Notes: generated from the sequence alone by a model not told the origin. A stretch of 64,000 nt of DNA from Bacteroidaceae bacterium (GCA_017458585.1 JAFTAJ010000042.1:1-64000), one strand, 5' to 3'. Shown: positions 25,551 to 35,700, numbered from the stretch's first letter. Numbers and translations are program-made.

Positions 25551-25988
25551 GTGCCTTAGCCAGCCAAGAAATAACGAAGAAAACACAGGAAAACGCCGAG
25601 CTGATAAAACTAAAAGCAGAGCTGAGAAAATAAAAAGCCGAGGAGCCGCAATTTTCATGGGCATCAAAAACAAATTTTGTGGGCATAAGATTTAATTTTC
25701 ATGGGCATCAAAAATAAATCTCCACGCGCTTTTTTATCATGAGCACGCACTTTATATTCTTCCGCTCTGCATTTTCTGGTCGCTCCGCGAAGAAAAAATA
25801 GGTTTCAACGGAAAAAACATCGAACACAACGATAAAAAGCTGCCGGGCGTCGATTTTCCTGTTTTTGGGCTCGGAATGAGGAAAAAAGTGATCTGAAAAC
25901 CTCATTTGTAACACCTTGATTATCAACAATAATTACAAAGTGGATAAATTTTAGATAAAATTTTTTTAATTTTTTCTTGGTTTTTTGG
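25551..25988. other. Gene-free region with dispersed repeats
   Basis: No credible gene. It holds two full copies of AATTTTCATGGGCATCAAAA (about 25650-25669 and 25694-25713) with a diverged copy between them (aattttgtgggcat). A low-complexity tract before them repeats gccgag/gctgag, and an A/T-rich run precedes the mraZ promoter. Confidence 0.7.
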
Positions 25989-26010
25989 TGGGGAATTGTG
26001 GGGAATTGTG
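25989..26010 (+). promoter_or_regulatory. Candidate MraZ operator
   Basis: TGGGG at 25989-25993 and again at 25999-26003, i.e. two TGGGN words spaced 10 bases apart, the arrangement known for MraZ operators. They lie immediately upstream of the mraZ -7 box, so binding would block the polymerase. Confidence 0.65.
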
Positions 26011-26018
26011 TAATTTTG
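26011..26018 (+). promoter_or_regulatory. Predicted -7 box of the mraZ operon
   Basis: TAATTTTG fits TAnnTTTG, 33 bases before the mraZ start. The nearest TTTG is 23 bases upstream, a loose spacing. Confidence 0.65.
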
Positions 26019-26051
26019 TAGGCGAAATTGTAATTTACCCTCAGAATTGGC

Positions 26052-26516
26052 ATGAGATTCATCGGTACTACAGAGGCAAAAGTGGACAATAAAGGTAGGG
26101 TGTTCCTGCCGGCGATGTTCAGAAAGGTTCTCCTCTCCGGCTCCCCTCAGACAGAGGAGCAGAAGAGCGAGATGAGCCTCATCATGCGCAAGGATTTGTT
26201 TGAAGACTGCCTTGTGCTCTACACCGAGGAGACTTGGGAGCGCCGCATGAACGAACTGACGTCAAGGCTGAGTGTGTGGAGCAAGAGGGATCAGGCTCTG
26301 AAGCGTCGCTTCTCGGCTGACGCAGAGTGGCTGACCCTCGACAGCAACGGTCGCATCCTGTTGTCGAAGCGCTATCTGAAGATGGCTGGCATCGAGGATG
26401 AGGTGACATTCATTGGCATGGACGATACCATTGAGGTCTGGGCCACCGCCAAGCTCAGGGAGCACCAGAGCTCTGAGGATTTCGCCTCGGAGATTGAGCG
26501 CGTGATGACTGAATGA
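26052..26516 (+). CDS. mraZ: Transcriptional regulator MraZ
   Basis: 154 residues with the two AbrB-like swapped-hairpin domains of MraZ: GTTEAKVDNKGRVFLPAMFRK at the start and WLTLDSNGRILLSKRYLKMAGI later, both with the D-x-x-G-R core. MraZ binds repeats upstream of its own gene and controls the division/cell-wall operon. Two TGGGG words lie just upstream of its -7 box at 25989-26003. First gene of the rightward half of the cluster. Length is typical. The start follows its promoter by about 33 bases. Confidence 0.96.
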   Translation: MRFIGTTEAKVDNKGRVFLPAMFRKVLLSGSPQTEEQKSEMSLIMRKDLFEDCLVLYTEETWERRMNELTSRLSVWSKRDQALKRRFSADAEWLTLDSNGRILLSKRYLKMAGIEDEVTFIGMDDTIEVWATAKLREHQSSEDFASEIERVMTE

Positions 26517-26518
26517 GA

Positions 26519-26553
26519 GTTCCAAAGTTCCAGAGTTCCAGAGTTGCAAAGTT
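26519..26553. repeat. Short tandem repeat between mraZ and rsmH
   Basis: Units of 8 bases (ttccagag, ttgcaaag) between the stop of mraZ and the start of rsmH. Confidence 0.8.
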
Positions 26554-26567
26554 AGTGGATTGCGCTT

Positions 26568-27479
26568 ATGTCTGTCGCCAGCGAATATCACATACCGGTA
26601 ATGCTCCGTGAGTGCTTGGAAGCGCTCAACATACAGTGTGGCGGCACTTGGGTGGACGTTACATACGGTGGCGGCGGCCACAGTAGGGCAATACTAGAAG
26701 CCATGGGCGGCAGCGGGCGTCTGTTTGGCTTCGACCAGGATAAGGATGCGCTGGGCAATATGCCTAAAGACGAGTGCTTCACGCCCGTCTATAGCAACTT
26801 CCGATTCCTGCGCAACTGGATGCGCTACTACGGCGTGAAGCAGATAGACGGTCTGCTGGCCGACCTGGGAGTGTCGAGCCACCACTTTGACACAGCGGAG
26901 CGCGGATTCAGTTTTCGTGAAGACGGCCCGCTCGACATGAGGATGAACAGCCATGCGCGGCTGAGCGCAGCCGACGTGGTGAACAACTATAGCGCCGAAC
27001 AATTGGCCGACATACTCTATCTCTACGGTGAGCTCCGACAGAGCCGCCAGATAGCCTCGGCCATCGTGAGGGCACGCGAGCAAGAACCCATATTCACGAC
27101 CTTCAATCTGCTGAAGGCAGTGGAGGGCACCGTGGGCAAAGAGCGTGAGAAAAAGGACTTGGCAAAGGTTTTTCAGGCTCTGCGCATAGAGGTGAACCAT
27201 GAGATGGAGGCCCTGCGCGACATGCTGACCCAGGCTGTGGAGCTGCTCAAGCCCGGCGGCAGATTGGTAGTGATGACCTACCACTCGCTGGAGGATCGCA
27301 TAGTGAAGAACTTCATCCGCTCAGGCAATGCCGAAGGCAAGATAGACACTGACTTCTACGGCAACCGCCTCGCGCCTATACGCGCGCTGAGCAACAAGGT
27401 GATTACTCCCTCGGCCGAGGAGCAGGCCCGCAATCCGCGCAGCCGTAGTGCCAAGCTGAGAGTAGGCGAGAAAAATTAG
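26568..27479 (+). CDS. rsmH: 16S rRNA m4C1402 methyltransferase
   Basis: 303 residues. The N-terminal YHIPVMLRECLEAL, the SAM-binding text VDVTYGGGGHSRAIL and GFDQDKDAL, then ADLGVSSHHFDTAERGFSF, and the C-terminal YHSLEDRIVKNFI are all characteristic of RsmH (MraW). It methylates the N4 of C1402 in 16S rRNA, in the decoding centre. Second gene of the mraZ operon. Length is typical and the motifs are complete. Confidence 0.97.
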   Translation: MSVASEYHIPVMLRECLEALNIQCGGTWVDVTYGGGGHSRAILEAMGGSGRLFGFDQDKDALGNMPKDECFTPVYSNFRFLRNWMRYYGVKQIDGLLADLGVSSHHFDTAERGFSFREDGPLDMRMNSHARLSAADVVNNYSAEQLADILYLYGELRQSRQIASAIVRAREQEPIFTTFNLLKAVEGTVGKEREKKDLAKVFQALRIEVNHEMEALRDMLTQAVELLKPGGRLVVMTYHSLEDRIVKNFIRSGNAEGKIDTDFYGNRLAPIRALSNKVITPSAEEQARNPRSRSAKLRVGEKN

Positions 27480-27527
27480 AAATGAGAAATTAGGAATTTG
27501 AAATTTGAAATTAAGCAAAACAACGAT

Positions 27528-28094
27528 ATGAAGAACTACAGTCAGATTGACGAACTAGTGGAGAGAGACATGCAGCCGGAGCCCGAGTTGCTGCCCCTTA
27601 TGATGCCTGACGACACGATGCAGGTATATACCGCTCCCATGCAAGAAACGGCGCCGAAGCCCGCCCCCACCCCCTCGGACAAGGTGAAGACCTCACCCGA
27701 GACCGATGACGACGAGGACGAGTTTGAGGGCAAGTCCGCACGCCAGGTGCTTATCTCGGCGCTTGCCGAAGATGAGGACGAGCGCATCAGCCTCAGCCTG
27801 CCCAACGTGCTGAGGGGCGACATACTCACCGCCAAATGGCTTAGGCGCCAGATTTGGTGGATGGTGATGGTCGTGCTCATGGCCTTCCTCTATGTCAGCA
27901 ACCGCTACTCCGCCCAGAAACAACTGATAGAAAACGAGAACCTTAAAGAAGAACTCAAGGAGACGCACTACGATGCCATGGCGCGCAGCTCGCAGCTGAT
28001 GCGCAACAGCCGCCGTAGCATTATCATGGACAAACTGGCTGACGCTAACAGCTCCCTTACCATGCCCGAGCGACAGCCTGCGATGATTGAGTAA
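27528..28094 (+). CDS. ftsL: FtsL-like cell division protein
   Basis: 188 residues when started at ATG 27528 (MKNYSQIDEL); an in-frame ATG at 27498 lies inside the upstream tandem repeat and is not favoured. An acidic, Pro-rich cytoplasmic region of about 100 residues precedes one membrane helix (WWMVMVVLMAFLYVSNRY) and a coiled-coil-like stretch (QKQLIENENLKEELKETHYDAMARSSQLM). This is the layout of the Bacteroidetes FtsL-like family, which has a longer N-terminus than the E. coli protein. It would work with FtsQ and the septal penicillin-binding protein. The call rests on layout and position between rsmH and the PBP gene. Confidence 0.87.
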   Translation: MKNYSQIDELVERDMQPEPELLPLMMPDDTMQVYTAPMQETAPKPAPTPSDKVKTSPETDDDEDEFEGKSARQVLISALAEDEDERISLSLPNVLRGDILTAKWLRRQIWWMVMVVLMAFLYVSNRYSAQKQLIENENLKEELKETHYDAMARSSQLMRNSRRSIIMDKLADANSSLTMPERQPAMIE

Positions 28095-28095
28095 G

Positions 28096-28136
28096 AGTTC
28101 AAGAGTTTAAGGGTTCAAGAGTTCAAGAGTTTGAAT
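28096..28136. repeat. Short tandem repeat between ftsL and the PBP gene
   Basis: Units of 8-9 bases (gttcaaga / gtttaagg) fill the gap. Confidence 0.85.
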
Positions 28137-28137
28137 C

Positions 28138-30375
28138 ATGAAGGACTTCCCCAGCAAGCAAGTAATCAATAGATACATGCTTATTGCCTGGATTGGTGTG
28201 GCTCTGGGCCTCCTAATCATAGGCAAAGCAGCTAAGATTATGTTTGTGGATAGGGAGTTCTGGGCACAAAAGGCTGAGGAGTGCGTGATTGACAGCATTC
28301 CCATCTCCGTAAACAGAGGCGATATCATCAGTGCCGACGGACAGTTGCTCGCCACCTATGTTCCCGAATATAAGCTCTACCTTGACTATAATATCTACGA
28401 GCCCGACTCGGCCAAGCACGTAAAACTGCAGCACAAGAAGGACTCCGTGCTGCTCAGCAAGCTCGACAGTCTGGGCGAGGGGCTCAGCCGTCTGCTGCCC
28501 GACAAGAGCGCTGCGTGGTTCAGCGACCGCATAAAGGAGGGCTTCAACAAAAAGAGCCGCCACTGGCTCATCTACCCCAAGCGCATCACTTATCTCGACC
28601 TCAAGGAGGTGAAGAAACTGCCCTTCCTCAAGGAGAGCCGCAACTTTTCGGGTTTCCACACCGAGGTATTCAACAAAATCGATAAGCCGTTCGGCTCCCT
28701 TGCCGCACGCACCCTCGGCGACGTGGAGGGCAGCAGCGGTCGCGGCATTTCGGGCCTGCAGAAACAGTTTGACTCCCTGCTGGCTGGAGTGCCCGGCATA
28801 GCCCACAAGGTCAAGACGATGAACAAATACCTGCCCGTGATAGACAAGAATCCTATCCCGGGGGCTAACGTATATACCACCATTGATGTCAATCTGCAGG
28901 ACTTCTGCGAGAACGCCCTTGTCGAGAAGCTGAAGGAGATTGACGGCATGTACGGCGTTGCGATACTGATGGAAGTCAAGACGGGCGATGTCAAGGCATT
29001 GGCCAACATGAAGCGTGGCGAGGACGGCGTATATCGCGATGTGCAGAATCTGGCGGTGAGCCAGCTGATGCAGCCCGGCTCGGTGTTTAAGACCATCTCG
29101 CTCACCGCCGCCATGGAGAGCGGACGCATAAAGATTACCGATAGTGTCAACTGCTCCTCGGGCAGTGTGACGGTGGGTGGCTACACCATTAAAGACGCCT
29201 CCCACAAGAGTGCGAAGGTTATAAAGGTGCCCGAGGTGCTGGGCTACTCCTCCAACGTGGGTGTGATAAAGCTTATCACCAGAGCCTACGGCGGCAGCAA
29301 GGCCAACGAGCAGCAGTTTTGCGACGATGTGATGAAGCTCGGCATTGCTGAGGATATGCACCTCGACATACCGGGCTACGAGCACGCACGCATTCCCAGC
29401 CCAAAGACTTTGGGAGAATATTGGTCGGCCTCCTCGATGGCCTCGATGAGTATTGGCTACTCCACCATGGTGCCGCCCATCAGCCTCGCCGCTTTCTACA
29501 ACGGCATTGCCAATGGTGGCCGTATGATGAGGCCGCGCATCGTCACTCACATCACTCGCAATGGCGAGGTGATACAGGAAATCCCCCCGCGCGCCATCAG
29601 GGAACACATGTGCAGCAAGCAGACGGTGAGCGACATCACCAAGTGTCTGCGCTGGGTGGTAAGCAACGGACTGGGCGGCAAGGCCAGCTCACCGTTCTTC
29701 AGCGTTGCCGGCAAGACGGGCACCGCCCGTGTGCAGCAGGCCGGTCACATGGGCGAGTATCTGGTGACCTTTGCGGGCTTCTTCCCAGTGGAGAATCCCA
29801 AGTACACTTGCGTGGTCTGCATGCGCAAGGCAGGCTCCGGCAGCGGCGGTGGTATGTGCGGCCCCGTCTTCAAGCAGATAGCCGAATACGCTATGGCGCA
29901 AGGCAAGCAGTCCACCATACGCGACAACATCGACTCGCTGCACAGCATCACGCCATCGCTTGACTTTACCAACCTGCTCTACACCAACCGCCTGCTGAGC
30001 AACTTCAACTTCGTGGTGCCCGGCTCGTGGAGCAACGACACCAACCAATATACGCTGGGCAGCGTAAGCGTCAGCAACAAGCATGCCAAGATCACCGTGG
30101 AGGAAGTGGAGCCGGACATCGTGCCCAACCTCACAGGCATGGGACTGCGCGACGCCCTCTTCCTGCTGGAGAAACGCCACCTCAAGGTAAAGGTGCAGGG
30201 CGTGGGCAAGGTGATTGGCCAAAGCATTGCCGCAGGCAACAAGATACATCCTAACGAAACGATAACGATAACTCTCGGCACCAAGAGCGCCGCAAAAAAG
30301 ACACAAGAGCATGAACCTGAAACTGCTGTTGAGCAAAGTGAAGCCCCTGTCGATAACGGGCAGCCAGGACATTGA
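28138..30375 (+). CDS. ftsI: Septal penicillin-binding protein (FtsI-type) with PASTA domain
   Basis: 745 residues. Short cytoplasmic start, one membrane helix ([21 protein letters not shown]), a dimerisation domain (INRGDI-like [12 protein letters not shown]), then the transpeptidase domain with the three active-site motifs: SVFK ([10 protein letters not shown]), SSN ([10 protein letters not shown]) and KTG ([10 protein letters not shown]). A single PASTA domain ends the protein ([20 protein letters not shown]...). It cross-links septal peptidoglycan with FtsW. Its 3' end overlaps murE by 65 bases; the overlapping part encodes a polar tail ([16 protein letters not shown]) beyond the PASTA domain, so it is probably dispensable. 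Confidence 0.96.
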   Translation: MKDFPSKQVINRYMLIAWIGVALGLLIIGKAAKIMFVDREFWAQKAEECVIDSIPISVNRGDIISADGQLLATYVPEYKLYLDYNIYEPDSAKHVKLQHKKDSVLLSKLDSLGEGLSRLLPDKSAAWFSDRIKEGFNKKSRHWLIYPKRITYLDLKEVKKLPFLKESRNFSGFHTEVFNKIDKPFGSLAARTLGDVEGSSGRGISGLQKQFDSLLAGVPGIAHKVKTMNKYLPVIDKNPIPGANVYTTIDVNLQDFCENALVEKLKEIDGMYGVAILMEVKTGDVKALANMKRGEDGVYRDVQNLAVSQLMQPGSVFKTISLTAAMESGRIKITDSVNCSSGSVTVGGYTIKDASHKSAKVIKVPEVLGYSSNVGVIKLITRAYGGSKANEQQFCDDVMKLGIAEDMHLDIPGYEHARIPSPKTLGEYWSASSMASMSIGYSTMVPPISLAAFYNGIANGGRMMRPRIVTHITRNGEVIQEIPPRAIREHMCSKQTVSDITKCLRWVVSNGLGGKASSPFFSVAGKTGTARVQQAGHMGEYLVTFAGFFPVENPKYTCVVCMRKAGSGSGGGMCGPVFKQIAEYAMAQGKQSTIRDNIDSLHSITPSLDFTNLLYTNRLLSNFNFVVPGSWSNDTNQYTLGSVSVSNKHAKITVEEVEPDIVPNLTGMGLRDALFLLEKRHLKVKVQGVGKVIGQSIAAGNKIHPNETITITLGTKSAAKKTQEHEPETAVEQSEAPVDNGQPGH

Positions 30376-31762
30376 CATCAGCGGGGTCTGCATCGACTCA
30401 CGCAAGGTGGAGGACGGCAATATGTTTGTGGCCATCTGCGGCACACAGTCCGACGGCCACCTGTTTATTGACAAGGCCATCAACGGCGGTGCCACAGCCG
30501 TGGCATGCCAAAAATTGCCCGAAGACATACGTCCCGATGTTACATATATCGTATTGGAGGATACCGAGGATGCCGTAGGCAAGATTGCCACACAATTCTA
30601 CGGCGACCCCACTGCGCGGCTGAAGCTGATAGGTGTGACCGGCACCAATGGAAAGACCACCATCGCCACCCTGCTCTTCAAGATGTTCAGGCAGATGGGA
30701 TTCAAGTGCGGCCTCTGCTCCACCGTGTGCAACTATATTGAGGACAAGGCCTGGCCCACCAGCCAGACCACGCCTGACCCCATCACGCTCAACGCATTGC
30801 TCTCACAAATGGCCGACGAAGGATGCCACTACGCCTTCATGGAGTGTAGCAGCCACGCCATACAGCAAAAGCGCATCGGAGGCCTGACATTTGCCGGTGC
30901 CATCTTCACCAATCTGACCCGCGACCACCTCGACTATCACAAGACTTTCGAGAACTACCGCGATGCCAAGAAGGCCTTCTTCGACATGTTGGGCAAAGAG
31001 GCCTTCGCCATCATAAATGCTGATGACAAAAACGGCGCTTTCATGGTGCAGAACACCAAGGCAGAGGTCAAGACCTACTCCACGATGCGGAGCGCTGACT
31101 TCCACGCCAAGATAATAGAAATGAGCTTTGAGGGTATGCAGCTCAACATCAACGGCCAAGAGGTGCACGTGCCACTGGTAGGCAAGTTCAACGTGTCCAA
31201 TCTGCTGGCCATCTACGGCACCGCTGTTATGCTGGGGCGCGAGCCAATCGAGGTGCTTACGGTTATGAGTTGCCTCGGCTCCGTGAGCGGACGCTTCGAG
31301 ACTGTGCGCTCCAAGAACAATGTCACGGCCATCGTGGACTATGCCCACACACCCGATGCCCTCGAGAATGTACTGGAGGCCGTGCACGAGGTGCTGCAGC
31401 GGAGGGGCGAGGTAATCACCGTCTGCGGTGCGGGCGGCAACCGCGATAAGGGCAAGCGTCCGCAGATGGCAAAGATAGCTGCCAAGATGAGCGACAAGGT
31501 TATCATCACGAGCGACAATCCGCGCTTCGAAGAACCGCAGGACATCATCAACGATATGCTGGCAGGCCTCAGCGAGGCCGACAAGCCGCACACATTGTCT
31601 ATCATTGACCGCCGCGAGGCTATACGCACCGCCGCTCTCATCGCCAAGCCCGGCGACGTGATTCTAATTGCCGGCAAAGGCCACGAAGACTACCAGGAAA
31701 TCAAGGGCGTAAAGCACCACTTCGACGACAAAGAGGTGGTCAGCGAAGCCTTTAATCTATAA
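30311..31762 (+). CDS. murE: UDP-MurNAc-tripeptide synthetase
   Basis: 483 residues, Mur ligase fold. The N-terminal part has [21 protein letters not shown], the ATP loop is [16 protein letters not shown], and the C-terminal domain holds [17 protein letters not shown] and [16 protein letters not shown]. The DNPR text is the meso-diaminopimelate-recognising motif, so the third stem residue is expected to be diaminopimelate. It overlaps the end of the PBP gene by 65 bases, which points to translational coupling. Length is typical. Confidence 0.96.
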   Translation: MNLKLLLSKVKPLSITGSQDIDISGVCIDSRKVEDGNMFVAICGTQSDGHLFIDKAINGGATAVACQKLPEDIRPDVTYIVLEDTEDAVGKIATQFYGDPTARLKLIGVTGTNGKTTIATLLFKMFRQMGFKCGLCSTVCNYIEDKAWPTSQTTPDPITLNALLSQMADEGCHYAFMECSSHAIQQKRIGGLTFAGAIFTNLTRDHLDYHKTFENYRDAKKAFFDMLGKEAFAIINADDKNGAFMVQNTKAEVKTYSTMRSADFHAKIIEMSFEGMQLNINGQEVHVPLVGKFNVSNLLAIYGTAVMLGREPIEVLTVMSCLGSVSGRFETVRSKNNVTAIVDYAHTPDALENVLEAVHEVLQRRGEVITVCGAGGNRDKGKRPQMAKIAAKMSDKVIITSDNPRFEEPQDIINDMLAGLSEADKPHTLSIIDRREAIRTAALIAKPGDVILIAGKGHEDYQEIKGVKHHFDDKEVVSEAFNL

Positions 31763-31799
31763 CTCCTCACTCCTAACTCCTTACCCCTAACTCCTAATT
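31763..31799. repeat. Short tandem repeat between murE and mraY
   Basis: Four to five units of about 8 bases (ctcctaac / ctccttac). Confidence 0.85.
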
Positions 31800-33074
31800 A
31801 TGCTCTACTATCTCTTCCGTCTGCTTGAACACATCGGCATCCCAGGCTCGGGAATGTGGTCGTACATCTCGTTCCGCGCACTACTCGCCTTTATCCTTGC
31901 CCTCGTCATCTCCGCTTGGTTTGGAGAGCACTTCATCAAATGGATGAGGTCGCACAACATCTCCGAGACCCAGCGCGACATCAAGATCGACCCTTATGGC
32001 GTGGAAAAGAAGGGCGTGCCTTCCATGGGCGGCATAATAATCATCGTGTCCATCCTCATCCCCGTGCTACTGATGGGACGTCTGAGGAACATCTACCTAT
32101 TGCTGATGATTGCTACCACCCTCTGGCTAGGCGCTCTGGGCTTCGCCGACGACTATATCAAGATTTTCCGTAAGAAAAAAGACGGCCTGCGTGGCAAGTT
32201 CAAGATTATCGGTCAGCTGAGCATCGGCCTTATCGTTGGCCTAACGCTCTATCTGAGCCCCGACGCTGTGATACGCCAGAATGTGGAAGTGGTGAAAGAC
32301 GGGCAGGTTACAAGCGTAGTCCACAAGAGCGAACCCGTGAAGTCGCCGCAAACTACCATTCCGTTCTTCAAGAACAATAATCTCAACTACAGCGAGCTGA
32401 TGTCGTGGCTCGGCGACGATGCCAAAGAAGCCGCAGGCTGGGTACTCTTCGTGCTGGTGACCATTCTTGTGGTCACCGCCGTGAGCAATGGTTGCAACCT
32501 TAATGACGGCATGGACGGCATGGCTGCGGGAAACTCTGCCATCATCGGCGTTGTGCTCGGAATACTCGCCTATGTGTCCAGTCATATAGAATACGCGGGC
32601 TACCTTAATATAATGTATGTGCCAGGCAGTGAGGAACTGGTCGTATTCAGCAGTGCCTTTGTGGGAGCGCTCATCGGTTTCCTCTGGTATAATGCGTTTC
32701 CTGCGCAGATATTTATGGGCGACACCGGCAGCCTCTCCATTGGTGGCATCATTGCCGTGATGGCCATCATCATCCATAAGGAATTGCTCATCCCCATCCT
32801 TTGCGGCGTCTTCTTGGTGGAGAGTCTGAGCGTGATACTGCAGGTGGAGTACTTCAAGTTTGGCAAGCGCAAGGGGCGCCGGCAACGCATCTTCAAGCGC
32901 ACACCGATTCACGACAACTTCCGCGTATTGCCCAGCCAGATAGACAATGACAGCACCATCGTCTTTAAGAACTGGCCGCGCAACGCATTCCACGAAGCCA
33001 AGATAACGGTACGCTTCTGGATTATCACTATCCTGCTGGCAGCCGCCACAATTATAACTCTCAAGATAAGGTAG
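31800..33074 (+). CDS. mraY: Phospho-MurNAc-pentapeptide transferase
   Basis: 424 residues with about ten membrane segments. MraY signatures: KKGVPSMGGIIIIVS, GFADDYIKIFRKKKDGLRGKFK, LNDGMDGMAAGNSAI, FMGDTGSLSIGG and RTPIHDNFRVLPSQIDND-like end text with the HH/HD loop (here TPIHDNF). It makes lipid I from UDP-MurNAc-pentapeptide and undecaprenyl phosphate at the inner membrane. The loop between membrane segments 4 and 5 is longer than in E. coli, as is usual in Bacteroidetes. It lies 37 bases of tandem repeat after murE and 3 bases before murD. Confidence 0.96.
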   Translation: MLYYLFRLLEHIGIPGSGMWSYISFRALLAFILALVISAWFGEHFIKWMRSHNISETQRDIKIDPYGVEKKGVPSMGGIIIIVSILIPVLLMGRLRNIYLLLMIATTLWLGALGFADDYIKIFRKKKDGLRGKFKIIGQLSIGLIVGLTLYLSPDAVIRQNVEVVKDGQVTSVVHKSEPVKSPQTTIPFFKNNNLNYSELMSWLGDDAKEAAGWVLFVLVTILVVTAVSNGCNLNDGMDGMAAGNSAIIGVVLGILAYVSSHIEYAGYLNIMYVPGSEELVVFSSAFVGALIGFLWYNAFPAQIFMGDTGSLSIGGIIAVMAIIIHKELLIPILCGVFLVESLSVILQVEYFKFGKRKGRRQRIFKRTPIHDNFRVLPSQIDNDSTIVFKNWPRNAFHEAKITVRFWIITILLAAATIITLKIR

Positions 33075-33077
33075 CAG

Positions 33078-34418
33078 ATGGACAAGAAGAGACTGGTGAT
33101 ACTCGGTGGCGGCGAAAGCGGCGTAGGCACAGCCCTGTTGGCACAGGCCAAGGGCTACGATGTCTTTGTGTCGGACTTTGGCATCATCAAAGACCCCTAC
33201 AAGACTATGCTGCAAAGTCACGACATTGCCTTTGAAGACGGCGGCCACACCGAGCAACTGATTCTTAACGCCGACGAGGTGATGAAAAGCCCCGGCATCC
33301 CCGATGACGCTCCCATCGTCAGCAAGATAATTGCCGAGCGCATTCCCATCATCAGTGAGATAGAGTTTGCCGCGCGCTTCACCAATGCCAAGATGGTGTG
33401 TATCACCGGCTCCAACGGCAAGACAACCACCACGTCGCTAATATTCCATATCCTGCAGCAGGCAAAGCTGAATGTAGGACTGGCGGGCAATATAGGTCGC
33501 AGCCTTGCGTTGCAGATTCTCGAGGCACCCAAGGACTACTACGTTATCGAGTTGAGCAGTTTCCAGCTCGACAACATGTATGACTTCCGTGCCGACATCG
33601 CGGTGCTGATGAACATCACACCCGACCACCTCGACCGCTATAATTTTGAGATGCAGCGCTATGTGGACTCGAAGATGCGCATCATGCAGAATCAGAGGCC
33701 AAGCGATAGCTTCATCTTCTGGGCGCAGGACGAGCATATAGCCAGCGAGATAGAGAAGCGTCGTCGTCACACGGCGCCTGCCACCACGCCGTCCTCGCAG
33801 CCGGAGCGCGAGGGGCACCCCACTTTGCAACCCTTCTACGACAAAGATTTCGCCCAACTGGGTCTAAGTTTCTCGCAGATAGGTGTGCACAATCAGCGCA
33901 ATGCTCTTGCAGCATACCTCGCCGCCAAGAGTCTCGGCATTGACGAGCAAATTATCCGCCAGAGCCTTATCAGCTTCCCCGGCGTAGAGCACAGGCTGGA
34001 GCGCGTGGCAGTAAGAAACGGAGTCACCTACATCAATGACTCCAAGGCCACCAACGTTGATGCCTGCTATGTGGCCATGCAGGCTGTGGAAGCTCCCGTG
34101 GTGCTGATAGTCGGAGGCAAGGACAAAGGCAACGACTACAGCGTGCTCCACGACATAGTAAGCCGCAAATGCCGCGCACTCGTCTATCTTGGAGCCGACA
34201 ACAGCAAGTTGCATCATGCGTTTGACCATCTGGGCTTACCCGTGGCGGACACCCACTCCATGGCCGACTGCGTGAAGGCCTGCCACACTTTTGCACACAA
34301 AGGTGACACCGTGCTGCTAAGTCCCTGCTGCGCCAGCTTCGACCTATTCCACAACATGGAAGACCGCGGCGAGCAGTTTAAGCAACAAGTTGAAAAATTA
34401 GAAGATGACAATACCTAA
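33078..34418 (+). CDS. murD: UDP-MurNAc-L-alanine:D-glutamate ligase
   Basis: 446 residues, Mur ligase fold: N-terminal VILGGGESGVGTALLA, ATP loop CITGSNGKTTTTSLIF, LDNMYDFRADIAVLMNITPDHLDRY in the central domain, and DSKATNVDACYVAM with LIVGGKDKGNDY in the C-terminal domain. It adds D-glutamate to UDP-MurNAc-L-Ala. A stretch around 33765-33820 has unusual, Pro/Ser-rich coding (TAPATTPSSQPEREGHP), a likely loop insertion. It overlaps ftsW by 14 bases. Confidence 0.96.
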   Translation: MDKKRLVILGGGESGVGTALLAQAKGYDVFVSDFGIIKDPYKTMLQSHDIAFEDGGHTEQLILNADEVMKSPGIPDDAPIVSKIIAERIPIISEIEFAARFTNAKMVCITGSNGKTTTTSLIFHILQQAKLNVGLAGNIGRSLALQILEAPKDYYVIELSSFQLDNMYDFRADIAVLMNITPDHLDRYNFEMQRYVDSKMRIMQNQRPSDSFIFWAQDEHIASEIEKRRRHTAPATTPSSQPEREGHPTLQPFYDKDFAQLGLSFSQIGVHNQRNALAAYLAAKSLGIDEQIIRQSLISFPGVEHRLERVAVRNGVTYINDSKATNVDACYVAMQAVEAPVVLIVGGKDKGNDYSVLHDIVSRKCRALVYLGADNSKLHHAFDHLGLPVADTHSMADCVKACHTFAHKGDTVLLSPCCASFDLFHNMEDRGEQFKQQVEKLEDDNT

Positions 34419-35697
34419 CAATAAAGAAACAATAAAGAAATTATTCAGCCTGCGCGGAGACAAGACGCTCTGGGCTATATTCTTTATCCTTACAGCCATC
34501 TCGCTGATTGAGGTATATAGCGCTACGAGCACCCTTACCTATGCCAGCGGCAACATATACAAGCCTATTCTCGGCCATGCTATAAATCTCCTCGTCGGAT
34601 TCTTCTGTATCTTCATCTTCCACAATATTCCGTGTCGCTGGTTCAAGTTCTGGATGCCCGCATGGGTAGTGTTTGTGGCCATGCTGTTCTTCCTGCTTAT
34701 CTTCGGCACCAAGGTTAACGACGGCGCGCGATGGATAGATATTATGGGAATCCGTTTCCAGCCCTCCGAGTTTGCCAAAGGCTCCCTCGTGGTGATAGTG
34801 GCGTTTATCCTGTCAGCCTACCAGACCAAGAAGGGCACCGACCGCCACGCCTTCAAATACATTATCATCATCACCTTCATAACCTGCTTCCTCATCTTCC
34901 TTGAGAACTTCTCCACCGCAGGTATTCTCTTCATCGTTGTGCTACTGATGATGTATTTCGGCCGCATTCCCCTCAAGCAACTTGGCAAGCTCCTGCTGTG
35001 GCTTATTGTGGGAGTCCTTGCCTTGATTATTCTGGCCAAGGTGCTAACAACGGAAGCACTTGTGGAGAAAGTGCCTCTGCTTCACCGACTCACTAACTTC
35101 ACCGCCCGAATAGATCGCTTCACGGGTAGCAAGGTAAAGGAGGCCGACAGTACCAAGCAATTGACAGAAAAGGATTTCGACATCCGCAAGGAGCCGCAGG
35201 TAGGCCATGCCCATATCGCCATTGCCAAAAGTAATATCATTGGCTGCGGACCGGGCAACTCCAGGGAGCGTGACTTCTTGCCACAGGCCTACTCTGACTT
35301 CATCTTCGCCATTATCATAGAGGAGCTCGGCCTTTTGCCTGCCGCGCTAATAGTGTTGCTCTACATTATGATCCTGTTCCGCGCGAGCCGTATAGCCAAT
35401 CGGTGCAAAGGCTCCTTCCCCGCCTTTGTGATTCTAGGTCTCGCCATGCTCATTGTGGTGCAGGCAGCTGTCAACATGAGCGTCGCCGTGGGGCTCATCC
35501 CCGTTACAGGACAACCATTGCCGCTCATATCGCGTGGCGGCAGCTCCATTATGGTCACATCCATCTACTTCGGCATGATGATAAGCATCAGTCGCTTCGC
35601 CAAGAAGCGACTGCCTGAAGACAATGCGCCGCAGCCCGCAGGAGATGCCGAGGAAGCCACGCCTACAGTTGTCAACGAAGAAGAATTTCAGAAATAA
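34405..35697 (+). CDS. ftsW: Septal peptidoglycan polymerase FtsW
   Basis: 430 residues, SEDS family, about ten membrane segments. Typical text: LWAIFFILTAISLIEVYSATS at the start, GARWIDIMGIRFQPSEFAKGSLV, and the end SVAVGLIPVTGQPLPLISRGGSSIM. It polymerises septal glycan chains together with the FtsI-type PBP. It is the last recognised gene of this arm of the cell-wall cluster; murG, which usually follows, is instead on the other arm. The start overlaps murD by 14 bases and the next gene follows 3 bases after its stop. Confidence 0.95.
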   Translation: MTIPNNKETIKKLFSLRGDKTLWAIFFILTAISLIEVYSATSTLTYASGNIYKPILGHAINLLVGFFCIFIFHNIPCRWFKFWMPAWVVFVAMLFFLLIFGTKVNDGARWIDIMGIRFQPSEFAKGSLVVIVAFILSAYQTKKGTDRHAFKYIIIITFITCFLIFLENFSTAGILFIVVLLMMYFGRIPLKQLGKLLLWLIVGVLALIILAKVLTTEALVEKVPLLHRLTNFTARIDRFTGSKVKEADSTKQLTEKDFDIRKEPQVGHAHIAIAKSNIIGCGPGNSRERDFLPQAYSDFIFAIIIEELGLLPAALIVLLYIMILFRASRIANRCKGSFPAFVILGLAMLIVVQAAVNMSVAVGLIPVTGQPLPLISRGGSSIMVTSIYFGMMISISRFAKKRLPEDNAPQPAGDAEEATPTVVNEEEFQK

Positions 35698-35700
35698 GAT

